From Kitasatospora aureofaciens (GTDB lineage: Bacteria; Actinomycetota; Actinomycetes; Streptomycetales; Streptomycetaceae), in contig JODU01000006.1 of assembly GCA_000720845.1 (NCBI GenBank), forward strand, positions 225,725-289,724: DNA of 64,000 bases, in the 5' to 3' direction. Position 1 is the stretch's first letter, and every line of letters begins with the position of its first letter. Under the pieces are notes generated by a model. That model did no database searches and was not told where the DNA came from. It worked only from the letters and a program-made list of their open reading frames with translations. Positions 42,835 through 51,803 of this stretch are shown here, one piece after another. Both the position numbers and the translations under genes were made by a program.

Positions 42835-44259
42835 ATGCCCGAGATGTCCCGCCGCCTCTTCGGCGGTCTGGTCGGCGGCGGTGCGGTGAGCGCCGTCGCC
42901 GGTGCCTCCGCCTCCGCCACCGCCGAGGCCGCCACGCCCGCCTCGGCCACCGCTCCCGCCGAGCGCCCGTTCGCGGCGCGCACCGGGGGCCGGCCCGGCA
43001 AGCGCCCCAACATCCTGTTCATCCTCGGCGACGACCTCGGCTGGGCGGACCTGTCCTCGTACGGCGCGCCGCACATCAGGACGCCGCACCTGGACCGGCT
43101 CGCCGCGCAGGGCGTGCGGTTCACCCAGGCGTACTCGGGGTCGGCGACCTGCTCCCCCACCCGGTTCAGCCTCTACACCGGACGCTACCCGGGCCGTACG
43201 AAGGGCGGGCTCGCGGAGCCGATCGGCGACCGCAGCCAGGGCCTGGACCCGAACCACCCGACCCTCGCGTCCCTGCTGAAGCGGGCCGGTTACGCCACCG
43301 CGCTGATCGGCAAGTGGCACTGCGGCTGGCTCCCCGACCACAGCCCGACCAAGTCCGGCTGGGACGAGTTCTTCGGCAACTTCGGCGGCGCGCTGGAGTA
43401 CTTCTCCAAGCTGGGCCAGCTCGGCGACTACGACCTGTACGAGGGCGACGCCACGTACAAGGACCTGCGCTACTACACCACCGTCCTCACCGAGCGGGCG
43501 GTCGAGTACGTCGGCCGCGACCACGACCGGCCCTGGCTGCTCAACCTGAACTTCACCACCCCGCACTGGCCGTGGCTGGGCGAGGGCGACGAGGAGACCG
43601 GCGCCGCTATCGCCGCCGAGGTGCGCACCGGGAACGTGCTGGGCGCGCTGCTGCACAACGACGGCGGCTCGGTGGAGAAGTACCGGGAGATGGTGGAGAA
43701 CCTGGACGCCTCGGTCGGCAAGGTGCTCGCCGCGCTGCGCCGGGCCGGCCAGGAGGAGAACACCGTCGTCGTCTTCGCCAGCGACAACGGCGGCGAACGC
43801 TTCTCGTACCAGTGGCCGCTCAGCGGCGGCAAGTCGCAGCTGCTGGAGGGTGGCATACGGGTGCCGACCGTGCTGCGCTGGCCGGCCCGCGTCGACGGAC
43901 GGCAGGTCAGCCACGAGCCGGTCTACTCCCCCGACTGGACGGCGACCCTGCTGGAACTGGGCGGAGCGCGCCCGGACCCGGCCTACCCCCTCGACGGGCA
44001 CAGCCTCGCCGACTACCTGCTGCGTGGCCGGAGGCTGCCCGAACGCGACCTGTTCTGGCGGGTGCGGGGCAACCGGGCGCTGCGGCGGGGCGACTGGAAG
44101 TACTACCGGGACGCGCAGGGCCGCGACCACCTGTACGACCTCGCGGCCGACGCCCGGGAACAGGCGGACCTCGCGGCCGACCGGCCGGAGCTGCTGGCCG
44201 AGCTGAAGGCGGCCTGGGAGCGAACCGACCGCGAGCTGCTGCCCTATCCGGCGGCCTGA
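42835..44259 (+). CDS. Tat-exported arylsulfatase-type sulfatase
   Basis: A 474-residue sulfatase. The N-terminus MPEMSRRLFGGLVGGG fits a twin-arginine signal (RR at residues 6-7). Metal-binding D66-D67 are in LGDDLGW, and the sulfatase signature C106-S-P-T-R110 should be modified to formylglycine by FGE. Later blocks GKWHCGW, TPHWPW, ASDNGGE and the C-terminal DWKYYRD complete the fold. Substrate sulfate ester unknown. Translation likely begins at ATG 42835, with AGGGGA about 7 bases upstream. Direct repeats of TGTTGCGGCC lie in the 171-bp gap after glgX. Confidence 0.9.
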   Translation: MPEMSRRLFGGLVGGGAVSAVAGASASATAEAATPASATAPAERPFAARTGGRPGKRPNILFILGDDLGWADLSSYGAPHIRTPHLDRLAAQGVRFTQAYSGSATCSPTRFSLYTGRYPGRTKGGLAEPIGDRSQGLDPNHPTLASLLKRAGYATALIGKWHCGWLPDHSPTKSGWDEFFGNFGGALEYFSKLGQLGDYDLYEGDATYKDLRYYTTVLTERAVEYVGRDHDRPWLLNLNFTTPHWPWLGEGDEETGAAIAAEVRTGNVLGALLHNDGGSVEKYREMVENLDASVGKVLAALRRAGQEENTVVVFASDNGGERFSYQWPLSGGKSQLLEGGIRVPTVLRWPARVDGRQVSHEPVYSPDWTATLLELGGARPDPAYPLDGHSLADYLLRGRRLPERDLFWRVRGNRALRRGDWKYYRDAQGRDHLYDLAADAREQADLAADRPELLAELKAAWERTDRELLPYPAA

Positions 44260-44273
44260 GTCCCGGCCGGGCG

Positions 44274-44918
44274 TCAGCCGAGGATGCCCCGGTCGTACGC
44301 CGTGGCGACGGCCGCCGCGCGGTCGTTCACGCCGAGCTTGGCGTACAGGTGGGTGAGGTGGGTCTTCACGGTCGCCTCGCTGATGAACAGCTCCCGGGCG
44401 ATCTCCTTGTTGGATGTGCCGCGCGCCACCAGGGCGAGCACCTCGCGCTCACGGGCGGAGAGCGGCTCGCCGCCGGGGGCCTTCGGGGCGCGGACGGCGG
44501 AGACCAGCCGGGAGGCGACCGCCGGGGAGAGGACCGTGCGCCCCTGGGCCGCCGCGTGGACCGCGGAGAACAGCTCGTCGCGGGGCGCGTCCTTGAGGAG
44601 GTAGCCGGTCGCGCCGGCCTCGATCGCGGGCAGGGTGTCGGAGTCGGTGTCGTACGTGGTGAGCACGAGGACCCTCGCGCGGGCGCCGCGCCGTGTCAGC
44701 TCCCGGATGGCCTCCACGCCCGAGCCGCCGGGCATCCGCAGGTCCATGAGGATCACGTCGGGGTCGAGCACGGCGGCCCGCTCCAGCGCCTCGGTGCCGC
44801 CCGCCGCCTCGCCGAGGACGCGGAAGCCCGGCGCGGACTCGAACATGCCGCGCAGGCCGTCGCGGACCACGGGGTGGTCGTCGACGATGAGGAGGGAGAT
44901 CACGGCGTCATCGGTCAT
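44274..44918 (-). CDS. NarL/LuxR-type response regulator
   Basis: A 214-residue regulator: receiver domain with phosphoacceptor D59 (ILMDLRMPGG), acidic pocket D13-D14 and Lys in LLKDAP; C-terminal LuxR helix-turn-helix (LSAREREVLALVARGTSNKEIARELFISEATVKTHLTHLYAKLGVNDRAAAV). Its start overlaps the kinase gene's end by 11 bases. It is probably the output of the adjacent kinase for the ABC-2 exporter genes upstream. Confidence 0.95.
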   Translation of the reverse strand: MTDDAVISLLIVDDHPVVRDGLRGMFESAPGFRVLGEAAGGTEALERAAVLDPDVILMDLRMPGGSGVEAIRELTRRGARARVLVLTTYDTDSDTLPAIEAGATGYLLKDAPRDELFSAVHAAAQGRTVLSPAVASRLVSAVRAPKAPGGEPLSAREREVLALVARGTSNKEIARELFISEATVKTHLTHLYAKLGVNDRAAAVATAYDRGILG

Positions 44919-46161
44919 GGCGGACCAACGGTACGCGAGCCGAGACGGCCGTGCCGTGCCCCGGTTCCGCCTCCACCGTGAGCGAGCCGGCGATGCGCTC
45001 GGCCCGGGCCCGCATCCCGTCGAGGCCGAAGCCGCCGCTGGGGGTGCGCTCCCGCGCGGTCAGCGGGTCGAAGCCCCGGCCGTCGTCGCGGATGTCGAGG
45101 GTGACCTCGTCGCCCATGTAGGAGAGGGTGACGCCGACCCGGTCGGCGGCGGCATGCCGGGCCGTGTTGGACAGGGCCTCCTGGGCGATGCGCAGGAGCG
45201 TGGCGGCGACCTCGTCGTGGAGTTGCTCGGCGGTGCCGGTGACGGTGAACCGGGCCTGCACTCCGGTGCGCTCGCCCCATTCCGTCACCGTCTTCTTCAG
45301 CGCGTCGGGCAGTCCGTCGTCGGCCAGCGCGACCGGCGAGAGGTTGTGCACGGAGCGGCGGGCCTCGCCGAGGCTGTGCCGGGCCAGGGCGAGGGCCCGG
45401 TCCAGGTGCTCGCGGCCGAGCGCCCGGTCCGGGGTGGCCGCCACGACCTGGAGCTGGGCGATGATGCCGGTCAGGCCCTGGGCGAGGGTGTCGTGGATCT
45501 CGGCGGCCAGCCGCCTGCGCTCGTCGGCGACCCCGGCCTCCCGGGCCTGGACGAGGAGCTGGGCGTGGAGGGCGGCGTTCTCGTCGAGGGCCTGCTGCAG
45601 GGCGGTGTTGGTGCGCTCCAGTTCGGCGATGGTCTCGACCCGGGCGCGGCTGCGGGCCTCCTCCAGGGCGGCGAAGCGCGCGAAGAGGGCCACCAGCATG
45701 CTGTTGACGGTGAGGATCGCGCCGAACAGCACCCAGCCCATGACCCCGCGCGGCGGCAGTCCGCCCGACTGGGAGCCCGCGAGGGTGACGGCGGTGGCGA
45801 ACAGTCCGGCCCGGCACAGCCGGCGGGGCAGCAGGTGCTGGGCGCCGAAGTAGCCGACGACCGCGTAGAAGGCGAACAGCGGGTTCAGCCAGGTGAGGGC
45901 GAAGCCGAGGGCCCAGCGGACGGCGTAGTAGCCGGTGCCGGCCCGGGACGGCCCGGGACGGGTGCGCGCCGCCCGGTTCCACCACAGCTGGAGGACGACG
46001 GCCGCGCCGATCAGCACGCCGCTCGCCAGGCGCTCGCCGCCGGTCATGCCGATGGCGTCGGCGGCCGACCAGGCGACCAGGGTTCCGACGGCCAGCAGCG
46101 CGTACGGGCCCCAGCGGTGGAACGCCGCCCACCGCTCGTCGACCGCGGTCGTCTCCGTCAT
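44908..46161 (-). CDS. Membrane sensor histidine kinase (HisKA_3)
   Basis: A 417-residue kinase with four to six N-terminal helices (about 15-160), a coiled-coil linker (ARSRARVETIAELERTNTALQQ), a HisKA_3 dimerisation domain with phospho-acceptor H223 in AAEIHDTLAQGL, and an HATPase_c domain with SNTARHAAA, DDGRGF and GGFGLDGMRAR. It follows the ABC-2 permease gene by 52 bases on the same strand, so the four genes form one unit. The short loops between helices suggest membrane-embedded sensing. Confidence 0.94.
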   Translation of the reverse strand: MTETTAVDERWAAFHRWGPYALLAVGTLVAWSAADAIGMTGGERLASGVLIGAAVVLQLWWNRAARTRPGPSRAGTGYYAVRWALGFALTWLNPLFAFYAVVGYFGAQHLLPRRLCRAGLFATAVTLAGSQSGGLPPRGVMGWVLFGAILTVNSMLVALFARFAALEEARSRARVETIAELERTNTALQQALDENAALHAQLLVQAREAGVADERRRLAAEIHDTLAQGLTGIIAQLQVVAATPDRALGREHLDRALALARHSLGEARRSVHNLSPVALADDGLPDALKKTVTEWGERTGVQARFTVTGTAEQLHDEVAATLLRIAQEALSNTARHAAADRVGVTLSYMGDEVTLDIRDDGRGFDPLTARERTPSGGFGLDGMRARAERIAGSLTVEAEPGHGTAVSARVPLVRHDR

Positions 46162-46213
46162 CGTGCCTCCGTCATGGCGTCATTGTCGGACACGCCGCCG
46201 CCTTCCCCCACGC

Positions 46214-46959
46214 TCACTCCCAGCGGAACCAGCGCGAGGCCGCCGCCGTGAGCAGCACCGTCCAGGCCACCAGCACCGCCAGGTGGGACCAGCCCGGCCA
46301 GTCGCCCGCGGCGGCCTCGTTGAGGGCCTGCGCGGCGGCACCGAACGGGGTCCAGCCCACGATCCGGGCCAGCAGGTCCGGCATGGCCTGCACCGGCAGC
46401 CACACGCCCGCGCAGAACATCGCCGGGAACAGCGCGGCCGACCCGATCGCCCCGGCGATCTTCGTGGTGCGGGAGAGCGCCGAGAGCACGGCGCCCAGGG
46501 AGAGCGCGGCCGCCACTGCCAGCAGCAGCGCCAGGAGGTAGCCGAGGGGCCGGCCGGGCAGTCCCACGTCGAAGACGAGCCGCCCGACGGCGAGCGCGAG
46601 CAGCGCGGAGACCAGGGCGGCACCGCCGCACACCACCATCTGGGCCGACAGCAGGGCCGCGGGGCGTACCGGTGTGGCGGACATCCGGCGCAGGATGCCG
46701 CGCTCCCGGTAGCCGGTGAGGACCTGGGGCATGCCCTGGAGACCGCCGAAGGTCAGCCCGAGCAGTACGGCCACCGGCACGTAGGCGTCGACCGGGCGCA
46801 GCCCGCCGAAGGAGGGGTCGGCCTCGCGGAAGGACGGGATGGAACCGAGGATCACCAGCAGCAGAGTCGGGAACACCAGCATCCAGAACAGGGCGCCGGG
46901 TTCGCGGCGGAACAGCCGCAGCTCGGTCCTCAGTACGGCGGTGTCGAAGACGTCGGTGG

Positions 46960-46963
<4 letters not shown>
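46214..46963 (-). CDS. ABC-2 type exporter permease
   Basis: A 249-residue permease with six hydrophobic helices, the ABC-2 pattern FRREPGALFWMLVFPTLLLVILG in the first and LRRMSATPVRPAALLSAQMVV in the intracellular loop. ATG 46963 overlaps the ATPase stop by four bases (ATGA, 46960-46963), so the two are translationally coupled. It should export a drug or other hydrophobic compound with the ATPase. Confidence 0.92.
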
Positions 46964-47862
<899 letters not shown>

Positions 47863-47883
47863 GGCACCAGCGTCCCGGCGGGC

Positions 47884-47975
47884 GGGGGTCCGGCACATCG
47901 GCCGATGCGCTCGAAGGCGCATCAGCCGATCGGCCGATGCCCCCGTACGACCCGGGCGATGCCCCCGTACGACCC
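47884..47975. repeat. Inverted and 19-bp direct repeats in divergent promoter region
   Basis: The 19-bp sequence CGATGCCCCCGTACGACCC occurs twice with a 22-base period (47935-47953 and 47957-47975). Just before it, GGCCGATGCGC pairs with GCGCATCAGCC (one mismatch), and CATCGGCCGATG is itself a palindrome. These sit between the DrrA-like operon and the exporter run at 48034, so they are candidate operators, perhaps for the local LuxR-type response regulator. Confidence 0.55.
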
Positions 47976-48033
47976 CGGTGGGGCCCGAAAACTCGGTGGG
48001 CAGTGTCAGTGGTGAACCGTAGGCTCGCTGCTG

Positions 48034-49923
48034 ATGCCCACGAAACCTGCACCCGCCACGGATCTCGCTCCCGACCCGGCTTCAGAATCCGCGCCGGACG
48101 CCGCCCCGGACGCCGCCGAGAAGCATTCCACCGTACGTGCCCTGCTGCGGCTGTGGCCCTATGTGCGGCCGGTGCGCGCGCGGTTGGGGACGGCCGCGGT
48201 GACGGCGATCCTCGCCTCCTGCGTGGGGCTGGTGATCCCGCTCGTCCTGAAGTGGATGGTGGACGGGCCGGTCGCCGACCGCGATCCGGCGGGCGTGTGG
48301 CTCGGGGCGCTCTACCTGCTGCTCCTCGGACTGGCGGAGGCCCTGCTGTTCGGGCTCCGCCGGTGGCTGGTGGCCCGGCCGCTGGCGGGGGTCGAGGCGG
48401 GGATGCGCGCCGACCTGTACCGGCACCTGCAACGGCTGCCGGTGGCCTTCCACGACCGCTGGGCCTCGGGGCAGCTGCTCTCGCGCGGGACGACCGATCT
48501 GATGCTGCTGCGCATGTTCCTCGCCTTCCCGCTGACCTTCCTGCTGGTCAACGGCGTGACGATCCTGGTCGGCGTGGGCATCATGCTGGTCCAGGACTGG
48601 ACGCTGGGGCTGGTCATCCTCGGGCCCGCCATCCCCGTGATGATCACCTGCGGGATCTTCGAGAAGAAGTACTCGGCGGTGGCGCGGCGCGCGCAGGACC
48701 AGGTCGGGGACCTGACGACGGTGGTCGAGGAGAGCGTGCTCGGCGTCCGGATCATCAAGGGCTTCGGACGGCACCGCAGCCAGGCCCGCGCCTTCCACGA
48801 GCTGTCGCACACGCTGCGGGGCACGGAGCTGCGCAAGGCGCGGCTGCTGGCGGCCATCTGGGCGGTCATCGTGACGCTGCCCGAGGTGGCGATCGGGGCG
48901 GCGCTGGTGGTCGGGGCGGTACAGGTGGCGGACGGGGCGCTGTCGGCGGGGACGCTGGTGGCGTTCCTGTCCACGGCGCTGGCGCTGCGGTGGCCGGTGG
49001 AGTCCATCGGCTTCCTGCTGGCGATGAGCCAGGAGGCGGCGACGGCCACGGACCGGTACTTCGAGGTGATGGACGCGCCGGTCGAGTCCGGCGCCGGACC
49101 CGGTGGTGGTGCACCTCCCGGCGAGCAGCGCACCACCCCCGGGGCCCGCACCGGCATCCGCTTCGAGAACGTGCGGTTCCGTTATCCCGACGCGCCGCCC
49201 GGCTCCCCGCCCCTCCTGACGGACGTCACCCTGCACATCCGCCCCGGTGAGTCCATGGCCCTGGTCGGTGCCACCGGCAGCGGGAAGACGACGCTGACCG
49301 CGCTGGTGCCGCGCCTGCACGAGGTGACCGAGGGGCGGATCACGCTGGACGGCGAGGACATCACCGCCCTGTCCCGCGAGGAGTTGCGCGCGATGGTCGC
49401 CGTGGCCTTCGAGGAGCCCACCCTCTTCTCCGCCACCGTCGGCGAGAACGTGCTGATGGGGGCCGCAGAGGACGCCGGCGAAGAGGAGCTGGACCGGGCC
49501 CTCGCCGTCGCACAGGCCGACTTCGTGCACGCGCTCCCCCAGGGCACCGGCACCCAGGTCGGCGAGCAGGGCCTCAGCCTCTCCGGCGGCCAGCGTCAGC
49601 GCCTCGCGCTGGCGCGGGCGGTGGTCGGCCGGCCGAGGTTCCTGGTCCTGGACGACCCGCTGTCCGCGCTGGACGTGCACACCGAGGCCGCCGTGGAGGC
49701 CGCCCTGCGGCAGGTCCTCGCGGACACCACCGCGCTGATCGTGGCCCACCGCCCCTCCACCGTCCTGCTCGCCGACCGCGTCGCCCTGCTCTCCGGGGGC
49801 CGCATCGCCGCCGTCGGCACCCATCACGAACTGCTGCGCACCAACGCCGAGTACGCCCATCTGATGTCCGGACTCGACGGGTCCGGCGATCTTGAGGGAG
49901 CCCAGGAAGGGGACGGCCGATGA
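48034..49923 (+). CDS. ABC exporter half-transporter 1 (catalytic-Glu-degenerate NBD)
   Basis: A 629-residue half transporter: six-helix ABC_membrane domain (about 45-330), then an NBD. Walker A is GATGSGKTT (near 412-420), the signature LSLSGGQRQRLALARA is canonical (near 513), and Walker B reads FLVLDDPLSALD (near 536-547), with Asp in place of the catalytic Glu. The H-loop LIVAHRPST is present. This is the hallmark of the degenerate partner in heterodimers such as TM287/288. ATG 48034. The stop overlaps the next start by four bases. Confidence 0.93.
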   Translation: MPTKPAPATDLAPDPASESAPDAAPDAAEKHSTVRALLRLWPYVRPVRARLGTAAVTAILASCVGLVIPLVLKWMVDGPVADRDPAGVWLGALYLLLLGLAEALLFGLRRWLVARPLAGVEAGMRADLYRHLQRLPVAFHDRWASGQLLSRGTTDLMLLRMFLAFPLTFLLVNGVTILVGVGIMLVQDWTLGLVILGPAIPVMITCGIFEKKYSAVARRAQDQVGDLTTVVEESVLGVRIIKGFGRHRSQARAFHELSHTLRGTELRKARLLAAIWAVIVTLPEVAIGAALVVGAVQVADGALSAGTLVAFLSTALALRWPVESIGFLLAMSQEAATATDRYFEVMDAPVESGAGPGGGAPPGEQRTTPGARTGIRFENVRFRYPDAPPGSPPLLTDVTLHIRPGESMALVGATGSGKTTLTALVPRLHEVTEGRITLDGEDITALSREELRAMVAVAFEEPTLFSATVGENVLMGAAEDAGEEELDRALAVAQADFVHALPQGTGTQVGEQGLSLSGGQRQRLALARAVVGRPRFLVLDDPLSALDVHTEAAVEAALRQVLADTTALIVAHRPSTVLLADRVALLSGGRIAAVGTHHELLRTNAEYAHLMSGLDGSGDLEGAQEGDGR

Positions 49924-51803
49924 CCGCGCCCACGGCCACCGCGCCGGACCGGGACCAGCCGGAGGACCCGGGGCACGGGGACCCGGCCGAGGCGGCGGTA
50001 CTCGCCGCCGACGACGACTCGTTCGACCAGGACGTCCTGCCCAGCCCACCCGGTGCGACCGGCGCCCTGCTGCGCTCCCTGCTGACGCCCATGAGGGCCC
50101 GCGTCGCCTTCACCGTCCTGCTCCTGCTGCTCCAGCAGGCGGCCGTGCAGGCGGGCCCGCTGCTGGTGGCGTACGCCATCGACCACGCCGTGCCGGCCCT
50201 GCGCGACGACGACCACGGCCCGCTGATCGCGGTGGGCGCCGGCTACCTGCTGTGCTCGCTGGCGGCGGGCGCACTCCAGTACGCCTTCATCGCCGCCGCG
50301 GCCCGCGTCAGCCAGGACGTGCTGCTCGACCTGCGCGGCCGCATCTTCCGGCACGCGCAGGCGCTGAGCGTCGACTTCCACGAGCGCTACACCTCCGGCC
50401 GCCTCATCTCCCGCTCCACCACGGACGTGGAGTCCCTGCGCGAGCTGCTCGACGAGGGGCTCCAGGAGCTGGTGACGGTCATCCTGTCCTTCGTCTACAT
50501 CGCCGCGCTGCTGCTCTGGCTGGACTGGGGCCTGGGCGCCGTGGCGGTGGCGTCGTTCGTGCCGCTGTACACGCTGGTGCGGCTGTACCAGCGGCGCGCG
50601 GGGCGGGTGTACCGGAAGCGGTCCACGGCGATCGCGGCGGTGATCGTGAAGTTCGTGGAGACGATGAACGGCATTCGGCCGGTGCGGGCCTTCCGCCGGG
50701 AGGCCGCCAACGACGCCGACTTCGCGGTCCTGAACCACCGGCACGAGCGGACCAACGGCGACGCACTGCTGGAGATGGCCCGTTACGTGGTCGGTTCCCG
50801 GCTGGTCGCCAACACGGCCGTCGCGGGCATCGTGCTGTGGGGCGCCTACCGGGTCGCGGACGGCACGCTGGCGCTCGGTGTGCTGGCGGCGGCGGTGCTG
50901 TACCTGCGCCGCCTGTACGACCCGATCGACCGGCTGGGCATGTTCCTGAACTCGTACCAGTCGGCGGCGGCCTCGCTGGAGAAGATCGCCGGGCTGCTGG
51001 CCCAGACGCCGTCGGTGCCCGAGCCGACCGCGCCGAAGGAACTGCCGCCGCTGGAGTCGGAGCACCCCGGCCGCGAGGTCGTCTTCGACTCGGTGAGCTT
51101 CGGCTACCGCACCGGCGGCGAGGTGCTGCCGCGCTTCGGGCTGACGCTCCCGGCCGGGCAGACGGTCGCCGTCGTGGGCTCCACCGGCGCGGGCAAGTCG
51201 ACGCTGGCCAAGCTGCTCGCCCGGTTCTACGACCCCTCCGCCGGGCGGGTCCTGCTGGACGGGACCGACCTGCGCGACCTGGCCGTGCCCGAACTGCGGC
51301 GCGGGGTGGTGATGGTGACGCAGGAGGCGTTCCTGTTCTCCGGGACGGTCGCCGACAACATCGCCATCGGCCGTCCGGAGGCGACCCGGGAGGACATCGA
51401 GCGGGCCGCGAAGGCGATCGGCGCCCACGACTTCATCGCCGCGCTGCCGGACGGCTACGACACCGACGTGCGCAAGCGGGGCGGCCGTATCTCCGCCGGT
51501 CAGCGGCAGCTCGTGGCGTTCGCGCGGGCGCTGCTCGCGGACCCGGCGGTGCTGATCCTGGACGAGGCGACCAGTTCGCTGGACGTCCCCGGTGAGCGGG
51601 CGGTGCAGCGGGCGATGGCGACGGTGCTGAGGGGCCGTACGGCGGTCGTCATCGCGCACCGGCTCTCCACCGTGGAGATCGCCGACCGGGTGCTGGTGAT
51701 GGAGCACGGCCGGATCGTCGAGGACGGCACCCCGGACGAACTGATCGCCGGTACGGGCCGGTTCGCGGATCTGCACCGGGCGTGGCGGGACAGCCTGGCG
51801 TGA
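49920..51803 (+). CDS. ABC exporter half-transporter 2 (catalytic NBD, altered signature)
   Basis: A 627-residue half transporter with an acidic N-terminal extension, six helices and an NBD. Walker A GSTGAGKST (near 419-427), Walker B VLILDEATSSLD with the catalytic Glu, and H-loop VVIAHRLST are canonical, but the signature is ISAGQ instead of LSGGQ (near 525). With half-transporter 1 this gives one canonical and one degenerate ATP site. ATG 49920 overlaps the preceding stop (ATGA). Confidence 0.93.
   Translation: MTAPTATAPDRDQPEDPGHGDPAEAAVLAADDDSFDQDVLPSPPGATGALLRSLLTPMRARVAFTVLLLLLQQAAVQAGPLLVAYAIDHAVPALRDDDHGPLIAVGAGYLLCSLAAGALQYAFIAAAARVSQDVLLDLRGRIFRHAQALSVDFHERYTSGRLISRSTTDVESLRELLDEGLQELVTVILSFVYIAALLLWLDWGLGAVAVASFVPLYTLVRLYQRRAGRVYRKRSTAIAAVIVKFVETMNGIRPVRAFRREAANDADFAVLNHRHERTNGDALLEMARYVVGSRLVANTAVAGIVLWGAYRVADGTLALGVLAAAVLYLRRLYDPIDRLGMFLNSYQSAAASLEKIAGLLAQTPSVPEPTAPKELPPLESEHPGREVVFDSVSFGYRTGGEVLPRFGLTLPAGQTVAVVGSTGAGKSTLAKLLARFYDPSAGRVLLDGTDLRDLAVPELRRGVVMVTQEAFLFSGTVADNIAIGRPEATREDIERAAKAIGAHDFIAALPDGYDTDVRKRGGRISAGQRQLVAFARALLADPAVLILDEATSSLDVPGERAVQRAMATVLRGRTAVVIAHRLSTVEIADRVLVMEHGRIVEDGTPDELIAGTGRFADLHRAWRDSLA

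Noticed and set aside
41688..44981. A 1,097-codon open frame overlapping glgX, the sulfatase and the response regulator
   Set aside because: It overlaps three genes with clear domains and has no domain of its own; it is an out-of-frame shadow.
47884..47975. A CRISPR-like array
   Set aside because: Only two copies of a 19-bp repeat with a 3-base gap; no spacers of CRISPR size and no cas genes nearby.
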